NCBI RefSeq assembly: GCF_018613755.1
Contig: NZ_JAGGPP010000021.1
Coordinates: 1-64,000, forward strand
Direction of reading: 5' to 3'
DNA length: 64,000 nt
Source: Arthrobacter sp. ISL-72
GTDB taxonomy: Bacteria; Actinomycetota; Actinomycetes; Actinomycetales; Micrococcaceae
The stretch's first letter is position 1; each line of letters begins with the position of its first letter. The translations under genes were made by a program, and so were the position numbers. A model generated the notes under the pieces. It did no database searches. It saw only the letters and a program-made list of their open reading frames with translations, and was not told the origin of the DNA. Below are positions 1 to 8,000 of this stretch, piece by piece.

Positions 1-1
1 T

Positions 2-331
2 CCTACTCGGGGGCCCAACCACGCCCAGACCTGCACGGCCTGCGCCGACGCCTGCCTGAGCGAGGACATGGTCGCAGAACTGACCAAATGCATCCGCACC
101 AACCTGGACTGCGCAGACATCTGCGCCGCCACCGGGAACGTCCTCTCACGCCACACAGGCTACGACGCCAACATCACCCGTGCGGCACTGGAAGCCTGCC
201 GCACCGTGTGCAAGGCCTGCGGGGATGAATGCGAACAGCACGCCTCCATGCAAGAGCACTGCCGGGTCTGCGCGGAAGCGTGCCGACGCTGCGAACAGGC
301 CTGTGCCGATCTCCTCGCCTCCCTCGGCTAG
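2..331 (+). CDS. four-helix-bundle copper-binding (Csp/DUF326-like) protein, 5' partial
   Basis: The reading frame is open to the left edge, so the N-terminus lies outside the window. An internal ATG at 68 is probably not the true start, because the coding pattern (Cys pairs spaced for helices) already runs upstream of it. The visible 109 residues contain 15 cysteines, mostly as CxxC or CxxxC repeats (TCTAC, CADIC, CKACGDEC, CRVCAEACRRC). This is the hallmark of DUF326 and copper storage proteins, in which Cys lining the core of a four-helix bundle bind Cu(I). No signal peptide can be judged because the start is missing. The neighbouring DUF305 gene supports a metal-handling role. Copper as ligand is inferred from the family. 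Confidence 0.85.
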   Translation, partial: PTRGPNHAQTCTACADACLSEDMVAELTKCIRTNLDCADICAATGNVLSRHTGYDANITRAALEACRTVCKACGDECEQHASMQEHCRVCAEACRRCEQACADLLASLG

Positions 332-410
332 TGGATCCGGCGGCTTCCTGGCATGCAGCTGCCAACAGCAGCTGGATGCCAGCCGCCGCCACTAAAACCC
401 CGCGGCGGGC

Positions 411-872
411 GTGAAAGGGAGGACCACCCTGAAAAACAGCTACGCCAAACTCGCACTCACCCTGGGCATCAGCTTCGTCATCATGCTGCTGCTCACTTAC
501 TCGATGATCCGCAGCTGGGACCACTTCTACCTGAACCTGGCCAACACCTACATGGCCCTGATGATGGTGGCACCCATGGCCATCCTGATGATCTTTGTCA
601 TGTGGAGCATGTTCAAGAACAAAAGGCTCAACATCATCCTCACGGCCGCGATGGCGGTCCTGTTCGCCGTGATCTTCGCGTTCGGCAGGGCTGAGACGTT
701 CATCGGGGATGCGCAGTTCCTCAAATCCATGATTCCCCACCATTCACGGGCCATCCTGATGTGTCAGGAAGCAGACATCACGGATCCGGAAATCAAAGAC
801 CTCTGTGCACAGATCGTCTCTTCGCAGCAGAAGGAAATCGACCAGATGAAATCCATCCTTGAACGCTACTAG
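411..872 (+). CDS. DUF305 domain membrane protein
   Basis: The protein has up to 153 residues with three predicted membrane helices (about residues 12-33, 43-66 and 75-92 counting from the GTG at 411), followed by a C-terminal DUF305 segment. That segment carries the family hallmark MIPHHSRAI and a QQKEIDQM helix. DUF305 proteins are ferritin-like small domains often found beside copper-resistance genes; the PHH motif and Met/His residues suggest metal binding. The start is uncertain: an AAAGGGAGG ribosome site lies downstream of the GTG and is well placed for a CTG at 429, which would remove six residues. The gene lies 79 bases after the Cys-rich copper protein on the same strand, probably co-transcribed. 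Confidence 0.82.
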   Translation: MKGRTTLKNSYAKLALTLGISFVIMLLLTYSMIRSWDHFYLNLANTYMALMMVAPMAILMIFVMWSMFKNKRLNIILTAAMAVLFAVIFAFGRAETFIGDAQFLKSMIPHHSRAILMCQEADITDPEIKDLCAQIVSSQQKEIDQMKSILERY

Positions 873-944
873 CACTCGGCTCACGGTCGCCGGGCAGCAG
901 CTTCACAGTGCCGGCAACGAAGCACTCACACCGGAGAGGTAAGC

Positions 945-1091
945 ATGAAATTCACGCAACTATCAGGGCGGCATCGAGGCGCCCCGTTTATACGTCGGTG
1001 GCTTTGTGGTTCGGATAAGGGGCGCGGCAGGTGGCGGTCGGGAAGATCCGGGCCTGCGGCGCATGCTGTCCACACACGTCCATTGTGGTGA
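945..1091 (+). CDS. possible small ORF or truncated gene start (48 residues)
   Basis: An ATG at 945 follows a good ribosome binding site (GGAGAGG, spacing about 5) and opens a 48-codon frame rich in Arg and Gly. Nothing in the translation resembles a known family. The strong start signal with an uninformative product suggests the 5' remnant of a lost gene or a short peptide. It overlaps the start of the small Cys/His ORF on the same strand. Low certainty. Confidence 0.25.
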   Translation: MKFTQLSGRHRGAPFIRRWLCGSDKGRGRWRSGRSGPAAHAVHTRPLW

Positions 1092-1257
1092 GCCCATGCA
1101 AAGGCTCGCCGGCCACTCTGCTGTTTCGCGACAACTCCCGGACGGCGAATCAGACTCACGTGCAGCCGCCGGCACTGTGACATATCGGTGTGCGTGCGGT
1201 TTCACCTTTGACCAGCGGCCGGAAGCACCCGGTCCTGGAATGGGTGTCTTGCGCTGA
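1063..1257 (+). CDS. small putative zinc-ribbon-like protein
   Basis: This 64-residue frame from the ATG at 1063 contains an HCGEPM element near the start and YRCACGFTFD about 35 residues later. The spacing of the two Cys clusters resembles a minimal zinc ribbon. An upstream ATG at 1006 would add 19 low-complexity residues. The gene is convergent with the next one and stops directly against that gene's stop codon. I do not recognise the family, and a chance open frame in high-GC DNA is possible. Confidence 0.35.
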   Translation: MLSTHVHCGEPMQRLAGHSAVSRQLPDGESDSRAAAGTVTYRCACGFTFDQRPEAPGPGMGVLR

Positions 1258-1533
1258 TCAGTGATGACCTGATCCGGTGGTGCCGAACATCAGGGTTCGC
1301 CGGGGAACGTCGTAAAACACGGTTTCTGAGGTCGACAGCAGATGCTGAAGGTTGTCGGCGTCCTGAGCGTCCAGTGTGGGCACTTCCTCCCATGCCCCCT
1401 GGTCAAGGATCAGTTGTAGCGTCCAGGTCCCGGGCCTGCCAGGCTCGCCTGCTACCCAACTGAACTGGTAGTGGCTGACCTGGCGGACCTTAATGCTGTC
1501 ATCGGTCAGCGGCTGCTTCGGTGTAGGGGTCAT
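1258..1533 (-). CDS. small conserved-looking hypothetical protein (91 aa)
   Basis: The start is the ATG at 1533, preceded by AGGAGA at good spacing. The product is soluble, starts MTPTPKQPLTDD and contains several aromatic residues (YQFSW, TWTLQL), suggesting a small beta-rich fold. No membrane segment, signal peptide or catalytic motif is visible. A longer frame reaches 1584, but the ribosome site fixes the shorter form. I do not recognise the family. It is transcribed away from the DUF4193 gene, and the 164 bases between the two starts probably hold both promoters. Confidence 0.6.
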   Translation of the reverse strand: MTPTPKQPLTDDSIKVRQVSHYQFSWVAGEPGRPGTWTLQLILDQGAWEEVPTLDAQDADNLQHLLSTSETVFYDVPRRTLMFGTTGSGHH

Positions 1534-1697
1534 GGTCTTCTCCTGAACACGCATTGTTGGCTCCGGGATCCACGGCAATGGCATCCCCCCAGCAATCTAG
1601 TCCGAGACCCTGGACAGGACCAGACTCCAACCATTCCAGGCTTCCCATGCGGTAGCGTCCAGTCCAATAAATTTCCATTCGAGGAAGGAGCCCGACT

Positions 1698-2000
1698 GTG
1701 GCTACCGACTATGACGACGTCCGCCCCGAGGTGGCCGACACACGAAATGCCTCGCTGGAGGCGCTGAAGTCGGCCAACGCACCGGACGCCCGCAGTGTTG
1801 TCAGCGAGCTGGAAGAAACGGACACCGCCGAAGGCATCGAACTGCCTGGCGCGGACCTGTCCGGCGAAGAACTGACCGTGGTCGTCGTCCCCCGCATGGA
1901 GGATGAGTTCATCTGCCAGTCCTGTTTCCTCGTGCGGCACAGATCCCAGATAGCCGAAGTAAGAGACGGCCTGGCGTATTGCATCGAATGTGAAGGCTGA
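1698..2000 (+). CDS. DUF4193 family protein
   Basis: This 100-residue acidic protein has a disordered N-terminal half and a C-terminal zinc-ribbon-like module. The sequence FICQSCFLVRHRSQIAEV, followed by YCIECEG, gives two CxxC pairs that match the actinobacterial DUF4193 family. The GTG start at 1698 is set by GAGGAAGGAG about 8 bases upstream. Function is unknown; such proteins are thought to bind RNA polymerase or nucleic acid, but this is not shown here. In Micrococcaceae the usual copy sits near dut; this one lies in accessory DNA, so it is probably a paralogue. A strong stem-loop follows it. Confidence 0.85.
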   Translation: MATDYDDVRPEVADTRNASLEALKSANAPDARSVVSELEETDTAEGIELPGADLSGEELTVVVVPRMEDEFICQSCFLVRHRSQIAEVRDGLAYCIECEG

Positions 2001-2070
2001 ACCTCACGCCGGCTTTTGAGCATCCTCGACCTGAAACGTCCGTTTACTTCGGTTGGGATCGCCAACACAG

Positions 2071-2103
2071 GGAAGGCCTCCGCCTCTCGAGCGGAGGCCT
2101 TCC
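2071..2103. terminator. perfect inverted repeat, probable bidirectional terminator
   Basis: Two 13-base arms (GGAAGGCCTCCGC and its complement) flank a 7-base loop. The element sits between the convergent ends of the DUF4193 and SulP genes. No U-tract follows on either strand, which is common in actinobacterial terminators. Confidence 0.7.
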
Positions 2104-2122
2104 ATGTGCTGCATGGCTATTC

Positions 2123-3646
2123 TTAGTGGCCTGCGCCGAGTTTGCCGCCGAGGCGTTCGCGCATGACGATGCTGGCGTCATTGAGGCCAATGACCTTCAC
2201 GTCTGTGCCGTGGCGGTGGTACTTCTCCGTGATGGCATCGAGGGCCGCGATCGTGGAGGCGTCCCAGAGATGGGAGGCGTGCATGTCGATGATCACGTGG
2301 TCCGGGTCCAGGGCGTATTCGAACTGGGTGTAGAGATCGTTGGAGGAGGCGAAGAACAGTTCGCCGTTCACAACGTAAGTGGCTGTTTCCTGCCCATCGA
2401 TGGTTTTAACGGTGCGTTCGACAGTCACGAAGTGCGCTACCCTGCGGGCGAAGAGCACCATGGCGACGAGCACGCCGACACCGACGCCAATGGCGAGGTT
2501 GTGGGTGGCGACGGTGACGATCACGGTGGCGAGCATGACCATGGTTTCGCTCTTGGGCATCATCTTCAGGGTGCGTGGGTGGATGCTGTGCCAGTCGAAC
2601 GTGGCCCAGGAAACGAAGATCATCACCGCCACCAGCGCCGCCATGGGGATCACAGAGACGACGCCGCCGAGGGCGACGACGAGGATGAGCAGGAACACGC
2701 CGGCAAGGAAGGTCGAGATCCGGGTTCGCGCGCCGGAGGCCTTGACGTTGATCATGGTCTGGCCGATCATCGCGCAGCCGCCCATGCCGCCGGTGAACCC
2801 GGTGACGATGTTCGCGACGCCCTGGCCCCAAGCCTCACGGGTCTTGTAGGACCGGGTGTCCGTGACGTCGTCAACCAGTTTGGCGGTCATCAGTGATTCG
2901 AGGAGCCCGACGAAGGCCATGGCGAGGGCGAACGGGAAGAGGACCTGCAGGGTTTCGAGGGTGAACGGGACGTTCGGGATGAACAGGCCGGGCAGGGAGT
3001 CCGGCAGTTCGCCCTTGTCACCGACAGTGGGGACGGCGATGGATGCGAGGACCGTGATGAGTGTCAGAACAACGATCGCCACGAGTGGAGCAGGCACTGC
3101 CTTGGTGAGTTTGGGCAGGCCGAACACGATCACCAGTGCCAGGGCCACCAGCGGGTAGACGAGCCACGGAACGTTGATCAGTTCGGGGACCTGGGACATG
3201 AAGATCAGGATGGCCAGGGCGTTGACGAAGCCCACCATGACGGAGCGGGGAATGAAGCGCATCAGCTTCGCCACCCCGGATAGCCCGAGGATGATCTGGA
3301 AGATCCCGGCGAGGATCACGGCGGCGATGAAGTAATCCACACCGTGGGACTTCACCAGCGGCGCGATGACCAGGGCGATCGCGCCGGTGGCCGCGGAAAT
3401 CATGGCCGGGCGGCCACCGACAAAGGCAATCGTCACCGCCATCGTGAAGGACGCGAACAGTCCAAGCCTTGGATCCACGCCGGCGATGATCGAGAAGGCA
3501 ATCGCTTCCGGGATCAGCGCCAATGCGACCACGAGGCCGGCGAGGACTTCGGTCTTAAGCCGACGCGGGGACTTCAAGGTTTCACGAACAGACTGCAGCT
3601 GTTCAGGGGTGAACGCCGGGGGGTGTTCGGCGGTTTTGACGGCCAT
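2123..3646 (-). CDS. SulP family inorganic anion transporter with STAS domain
   Basis: The protein has 507 residues. After a short N-terminal helix come about a dozen hydrophobic segments (roughly residues 35-385) with SulP features such as [17 protein letters not shown], then a cytoplasmic STAS domain (about 395-500; [13 protein letters not shown]). SulP proteins carry sulfate, bicarbonate or other anions by sodium or proton symport or exchange. The short length and the sequence feel are closest to bacterial BicA/SulP carriers, but the substrate cannot be fixed from sequence. The ATG at 3646 faces a divergent MerR gene across 188 bases, so control by that regulator is likely. Confidence 0.9.
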   Translation of the reverse strand: MAVKTAEHPPAFTPEQLQSVRETLKSPRRLKTEVLAGLVVALALIPEAIAFSIIAGVDPRLGLFASFTMAVTIAFVGGRPAMISAATGAIALVIAPLVKSHGVDYFIAAVILAGIFQIILGLSGVAKLMRFIPRSVMVGFVNALAILIFMSQVPELINVPWLVYPLVALALVIVFGLPKLTKAVPAPLVAIVVLTLITVLASIAVPTVGDKGELPDSLPGLFIPNVPFTLETLQVLFPFALAMAFVGLLESLMTAKLVDDVTDTRSYKTREAWGQGVANIVTGFTGGMGGCAMIGQTMINVKASGARTRISTFLAGVFLLILVVALGGVVSVIPMAALVAVMIFVSWATFDWHSIHPRTLKMMPKSETMVMLATVIVTVATHNLAIGVGVGVLVAMVLFARRVAHFVTVERTVKTIDGQETATYVVNGELFFASSNDLYTQFEYALDPDHVIIDMHASHLWDASTIAALDAITEKYHRHGTDVKVIGLNDASIVMRERLGGKLGAGH

Positions 3647-3784
3647 TACTGGCTCCGTTCATGGTCAAGAAGACACGCGGCAGCGGCTTCGAATGTTCAA
3701 GGAGAAAAAGGGGGCGCATCACCGCGCCGGGAAAGAGATCGTCAGGAACTAGGCTGGGACGTCTACACCCATTTCCCCAAGTCT

Positions 3785-3811
3785 ACCCTAACGTGGTGGT
3801 AGAGTTTAGGT
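3785..3811. promoter_or_regulatory. imperfect dyad, candidate MerR operator
   Basis: Arms ACCCTAAC and GTTTAGGT face each other around an 11-base centre, 24 bases before the merR start and in the divergent SulP/MerR spacer. A nested CTACC/GGTAG pair overlaps it. The position and the MerR habit of binding dyads between promoter elements support an operator; the match is imperfect. Confidence 0.4.
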
Positions 3812-3834
3812 CGGACAACGACGGAGGTCTTTTG

Positions 3835-4221
3835 ATGACGGAACGGATCAGCAGCCGCACCATGCACATCGGCGAACTTGCTGAAAGGACCGGGCTGTCC
3901 CTGAGGACCATCCGCCATTACGACGAGGTGGGGCTCCTGCCGGCCACCGGACGCACTGAGGGCGGCTTCCGGGTCTATGCCGAGAACGACGTCGAGCGGC
4001 TGACAATCATCAAGCAGATGAAGCCCCTGGGATTCTCGCTCGAGGAGATGGCAGAGATCCTGGACATATTGTCCGCCCTGGAATCCGGCGCCCACACCGG
4101 CGGGCCGGGTCATGAGAAGCTCGCGGAGTTTATGGAGCGGGCCAAAAACCAGCGTGCCAAGATGGCGCGGAATCTTGCCCAGGCCGATGACTTTATTCAA
4201 CGTATGGGCAAGAACACCTGA
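3835..4221 (+). CDS. MerR family transcriptional regulator
   Basis: The 128-residue product begins at the ATG at 3835, preceded by ACGGAGGTC. Residues about 10-78 form the winged helix-turn-helix (IGELAERTGLSLRTIRHYDE … VYAENDVERL) and continue into the dimerisation helix (GFSLEEMAEIL). The C-terminal helix carries no Cys cluster, so it is not a typical metal or SoxR-type sensor. It is divergent from the SulP transporter gene and is a natural candidate to control it. A longer open frame upstream to 3661 has no translation signal and crosses the dyad, so it was not used. Confidence 0.88.
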   Translation: MTERISSRTMHIGELAERTGLSLRTIRHYDEVGLLPATGRTEGGFRVYAENDVERLTIIKQMKPLGFSLEEMAEILDILSALESGAHTGGPGHEKLAEFMERAKNQRAKMARNLAQADDFIQRMGKNT

Positions 4222-4300
4222 GAAGCTGTGCGTGCCGGAAAGAACTGACTCCTCTGCCCGGCCCGCACTAAGGATTCCACGCCGGGTATCCAGCGCCTGT

Positions 4301-4717
4301 TCAGGCGATGAGCCAGGTGTAGCGGTTTGTGAGTGCGCGGATCAGCTCTTGTTTTGAGGCCTGTTGCTCCGTGGTGACCACCGGACGGCTCTGCAGTGCC
4401 TCGGCGAATATCCCGAGCCGCACGCGGTAGCGGCCGGCAATTTCGGATGCGGGGAAGCGGCTCAGGGTGTCCATCACCCGGACCATGTCGCGCATCTCCT
4501 CGAGCCGGAAATTCAGTACGGTCATCGCATTGAGGATTTCCAGCAGCGGGATTTGTTCCGTGCCGAACAGCGGGCCGTGCTCGGGATCGTTTTCGAGGAG
4601 TCTGATGATTCTGAGAGCGACGAGGTGGTCGATCGACTCAGGGGGGATGCCCGCTGCTGCGGCGGCCCCGCCAAGATCCAGCGGGTTGTTGTCGGATGCG
4701 GTCTCAAAGGATTTCAC
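4301..4717 (-). CDS. MerR-like helix-turn-helix regulator (138 aa)
   Basis: The GTG at 4717 is chosen because AGGAGC sits five bases upstream. The layout AAAAAGIPPESIDHLVAL, then FGTEQIPLLEILN, then NFRLEEMRDMV follows the MerR pattern of helix-turn-helix, wing and LEEM helix. The usual RYY/RHY motif after the recognition helix is replaced by HLVAL, so it is a divergent member, possibly with altered DNA binding. No cofactor motif is visible. It lies downstream of and parallel to the acyltransferase pseudogene with a 53-base gap, and converges on the MerR gene ending at 4221. Confidence 0.55.
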   Translation of the reverse strand: MKSFETASDNNPLDLGGAAAAAGIPPESIDHLVALRIIRLLENDPEHGPLFGTEQIPLLEILNAMTVLNFRLEEMRDMVRVMDTLSRFPASEIAGRYRVRLGIFAEALQSRPVVTTEQQASKQELIRALTNRYTWLIA

Positions 4718-4770
4718 TCTGGCTCCTGATGTATCTGTGGTGGAGGTGATGCCGGACGTCGTCGCTCTGG

Positions 4771-6463
4771 TTATCCCTTCCAGCCTGTGGCGGTCAAGAG
4801 TTTGCGCTTCAGTGCGGGGGTCATGGTTTCGACGTAGGTTTTGTTGAGGTGGTCGTGGTCGCGGTAGACGTATACATTGCCCACGACTCCCGGGCGTGCA
4901 GTGTCGGTGCAGATGCTGTCGGTGACGTCGACGGAGTGCAACAGCGGTTCGCGCACGGACAGTTCTTCCAGGGGGTTTACTTTGAGCAGGACGTCGTCTC
5001 TGGCGGGGTTGCACGTGGGGGAGTCCTGGCCGTGGAGTCCGACGCAGGCGAACATGTTGTAGGGAAACCGTGGGTTGTCGCGGACGGCGAGTACTTCGAT
5101 GCCGGCGTCAAGGAATGGCCGGATGCCGTCCTCGTACGCGGGAACACGTCCTTCCCGCGGCTCCTCCTGGTAGCTCAGTGTGCCGTGGGTGAGGACAGCG
5201 TCCGGGGAGAGTGCAAGCACATAGTCCCGGGCAGCCTTGTTCCGCTCGTTGCACTTCCGGTCACGTGAGGGTGACTCGGCGCCGTAGCGGCAGGCGTTCC
5301 TGAGCAGGGAGATCACCCTCCAGTTATGCTCCCGGGCAATAGGTGCCAGTGCCGGCATGAGCTGCTGTGCGTGCGAGTCGCCGATCACAACGATTGTCTT
5401 GGTGGCGGCAGTGCCGGGTTCGATCTGCTGGCAGGACTCCAGTGCGGAGTTCTCAGGAGCGTAGTCCGTGGTGCAGGCGGGTCCGGCGTTGCCCCATTCC
5501 TCGTCCAGTGCGGTTTCGGCGGGGATGAGGGGGCGCGTCGGGAAGGTCCTGCTGGGCGTATCCGTGTTCCAGTGCGGCGGCGCCGGGGTTGAGGTGGGTT
5601 GCCTGCACGCGTAGTTGTCGTTCCGTAAGTCCTATGCGGGTTTCCCACCCGCCCAGAGGGATGGCGACGGCGACCCCCAATGCGATGGTGATCCCGGCGC
5701 TGCGACGCTTGCGCCGGTGCATCCAGCCCCATGACCGCAAGGGGCTTTCCACGAGCCGGGTGGTCAGCCAGGCGAGGACCGCCGAGACCCCGATGATGAA
5801 GGCACCTGCCATTGCCGTGACTTCGCCTGCCCTAGTGAGGACCAGGTAGCTGATCAGATCCGCCAGTGCCACAGATACAGGGCGTAGGAGATCCTCCCGA
5901 GTTTGCGGACCGGCCCGGCTGTCAGGACGCGGTCTGCTCCCAGGCGGTGGCCGGTCCGTCCTGCGGTGATGACCATGGCTGCGCCGAGGGTGGGGATGAG
6001 CGCGGCCCATCCCGGAAACTGGTTGACGACCTGGATCACTGCCCCGCAGAGCAGGATCGCGGCGAGCCCGACCCATCCCAGCACGATCCGCGGCAGCATT
6101 CCCGGCCGGAGGTAGGGCAGTGCCAGGGCCAGCAATGATCCCAGGGCGAATTCCCACAGGCGGGTCCGGGTGTCGAAGTAGGCAAAGGACTGGTGGGCGG
6201 CTGTTTCGCGGATCGAGAAGGCCAGTGAGGCGGCGAATATTGTGCCGAACATGACGGTGGCGAGGGCGCGGAACGGGATTCCGGTGAGACGCGCCGCTGC
6301 AGCAGTACCCAGCAGCAGGATGGGCCAGAGGATGAACACCTGGCCCTGGACCGAGAGTGACCAGAAGTGCTGGAAGGGGCTTGCGGTGGATGCCTCGGCG
6401 GCCTGGTAGTTCGCCGCGCCGAAGGCCATGGCCCAGTTCTGCAGATAGAACAGTGACGCCCAT
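4771..6463 (-). pseudogene. OafA-type acyltransferase with SGNH domain, truncated and frameshifted
   Basis: Three frames must be joined to read the protein. The first (about 6463-5866) gives membrane segments of an acyltransferase-3 domain (ASLFYLQNWAMAF, FWSLSVQGQVFILWP) and stops after YALYLWHWRI. One base out of register the membrane domain resumes (ISYLVLTRAGEV … LVESPLRSW) until about 5550. The third frame gives the C-terminal SGNH hydrolase-like domain (VVIGDSHAQQL) ending at 4771. The N-terminal helices expected before residue ASLFY are absent, because homology ends at the junction with the ferritin remnant. Such enzymes O-acylate cell-wall or exported glycans. With two frameshifts and no start it is not expected to be functional. 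Confidence 0.8.
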
Positions 6464-6820
6464 GCGTGTTCGACCAACGCGGAGGAACCGCTGGCCCTTG
6501 CCCTCGCGCAGGAACAGGAAGTCACCGAGAACATCAAGGATCTCTTCGCCGCGGCCAGGGCGGAAAGCGATGCCCTGGGCGAGCAGTTTATGCTTTGGTT
6601 CCTCAAGGAACAGGTCGAAGAGGTCGCCTCGATGACCACGCTGCTGAACATCGCCCGGCGCGCGGACAACCTCTTCGACGTCGAAAACTTCCTCGCCCGC
6701 GAACGTGTCGGCGGCCACGGACATGGCGGGCATCCCGGACATGGCGGGCACCACGCCGGTCATCACGGTGGAGGGGCTCACGACTCCGGCACACCGGAAG
6801 CCGCCGGAGGCTCACTCTGA
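6464..6820 (+). pseudogene. ferritin, C-terminal fragment with His-rich tail
   Basis: The frame entering at the junction reads EEPLALALAQEQEVTENI and EQFMLWFLKEQVEEVASM, which is the C-terminal half of a bacterial ferritin including the EQ..EE helix that supplies ferroxidase ligands. The first half of the protein and any start signal are missing. After the ferritin core there is a Gly/His-rich tail of about 30 residues (GGHGHGGHPGHGG), unusual but seen in actinobacterial metal proteins. Internal ATGs exist (6590), but the product would lack half the bundle. It is fused back to back with the truncated acyltransferase, so both promoters appear to be lost. Confidence 0.75.
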
Positions 6821-7025
6821 CACCCATCCCCCGCGGCATCAGGGCGGTCCATCACACGGGTCCAGGACACCTGGAATACCGGACTCGTCTGCCTTAGCGG
6901 CGCTGGACGGACTCAGTCCGGCAAGCCGTTCGATGATCCGCGGCCCGCCCCACGCCCGCCGCCAATGACGGGCGGTTCCGGGCAGGCGGAGCGGACCTCG
7001 GGACCGTCTGATGGGCTGCAGTCCT

Positions 7026-7607
7026 CTAACCGACCGTTGAATCAGCACTGAGCGAATGCCAGGAACGGTTGTGATACACGAGCGGACCGGCCTGATCGGC
7101 ATCACGGACCGCCGCGGATGCGATATTGACCTGCAGCACATGCACGGCGACCACGGTGGAGTCACCGGCATCCATCTCGTTGACAATTCTCCCTCGCAGC
7201 CAGGCATTGGCCCTGGGCAGAACGGGCTCCCCGGTGACCAGGCGGGACCAGGTGGAGGTGTCTTCAAAGCGGTCAATGCCGCCGGTGGCGAATGTTTTCG
7301 CAAGGTCAATCTGGTCTGCGCCCAGCAGATGGACGACAACGGTCCCTGCCCCGCGGATTGCGGGCGCGGAGGCTGAGTGCGCGGAGAGGGAGAAGACCAG
7401 CAGCGGCGGATTGACCGAGACGGAGATGACCGAGCTTGCCGTCAGACCTACCGGACCGCCGGCGCCTTGGGCGGTGATGATGGAGACGCCGGCCGGATGG
7501 TTGCGGAAGGCTGCTTTGAAGTCCTCGACGCTGAGCATTTCGGCATAGTGGCTTTTGGCCGCATGAGGCAGCTGGCGGGTTGCGAGGACGTGCTGGGGGG
7601 GTGCCAT
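7026..7607 (-). CDS. flavin reductase family protein
   Basis: The protein has 193 residues with the FMN-binding split-barrel of flavin reductases: LSVEDFKAAFRNHPAGVSIIT near the N-terminus, GPVGLTASSVISVSVNPPLLVF in the middle and GDSTVVAVHVLQV toward the end. These enzymes reduce FMN or FAD with NAD(P)H, usually to feed a monooxygenase. The ATG at 7607 has AAGGACC upstream; a second in-frame ATG (7538) would remove 23 unconserved residues. No partner monooxygenase lies next to it. An IdeR/DtxR-like box 145 bases upstream could place it under iron control, for example as a ferric reductase. Confidence 0.87.
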   Translation of the reverse strand: MAPPQHVLATRQLPHAAKSHYAEMLSVEDFKAAFRNHPAGVSIITAQGAGGPVGLTASSVISVSVNPPLLVFSLSAHSASAPAIRGAGTVVVHLLGADQIDLAKTFATGGIDRFEDTSTWSRLVTGEPVLPRANAWLRGRIVNEMDAGDSTVVAVHVLQVNIASAAVRDADQAGPLVYHNRSWHSLSADSTVG

Positions 7608-7751
7608 TCAAGGTCCTTGGGGTTTGAGGGGGGACGGGTGGGCCTCCACTGCTCGTCCGCAGTGAAGGGCCGCCCCTGGCGCAACACACTGCTTGAGACT
7701 GGGTGTATTCACGGCGTCGCTTTCCATCTATGATCACAGGATGACGGTTAC

Positions 7752-7770
7752 TTAGGTAAGGCTTACCTTG
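7752..7770. promoter_or_regulatory. IdeR/DtxR-type iron box
   Basis: TTAGGTAAGGCTTACCTTG matches the actinobacterial iron-regulator palindrome TTAGGTTAGGCTAACCTAA at 15 of 19 positions, with the inner dyad intact. It lies in the 393-base spacer between the flavin reductase start and the SufT-like gene and could serve either direction. Confidence 0.6.
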
Positions 7771-7837
7771 TTTCCGCTGAGGACTGTATCAAGAATTTTG
7801 AAATACATAACAACCGCATGACGTCATAGAAGGACCT

Positions 7838-7876
7838 GTGAAGACACTCCGCGCCGACCGTGTCGCTTATGGGTAG
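7838..7876 (+). pseudogene. 12-codon start of a lost gene downstream of the iron box
   Basis: A GTG at 7838 follows AGAAGGACC at ideal spacing and is read as MKTLRADRVAYG before a stop. This resembles the first beta strand of an ABC ATPase of the ferric-siderophore type (LRAxxVxxGYG), but twelve residues cannot prove it. The position 68 bases after the iron box fits an iron-regulated gene whose remainder was deleted. A leader peptide is the alternative. Confidence 0.3.
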
Positions 7877-7915
7877 CACCTAACTTCTTCGGCGACGGGC
7901 CAGACCGCAGACGAG

Positions 7916-7941
7916 GACGGCCGGCAGCTTTGCTGGCCGTC
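7916..7941. terminator. stem-loop, possible terminator
   Basis: GACGGCCGGCAG and TGCTGGCCGTC pair around a short TTT-containing loop. It lies between the interrupted iron-box ORF and the SufT-like gene. No U-tract follows. It may be the terminator of a deleted gene. Confidence 0.4.
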
Positions 7942-8000
7942 GTAAAGGAAGGGTTACGACCGGCCGCAAGGTGGCGGCGTGCGCAAAGGGATAAGGACCA

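Noticed and set aside
3661..3834. N-terminal extension of the MerR protein
   Set aside because: It covers the promoter region and lacks a ribosome site; MerR proteins start directly with the helix-turn-helix.
6839..7339. Minus-strand 166-codon frame after the ferritin fragment
   Set aside because: It overlaps the flavin reductase out of frame; only its last 40 codons look even slightly coding, with no recognisable family.
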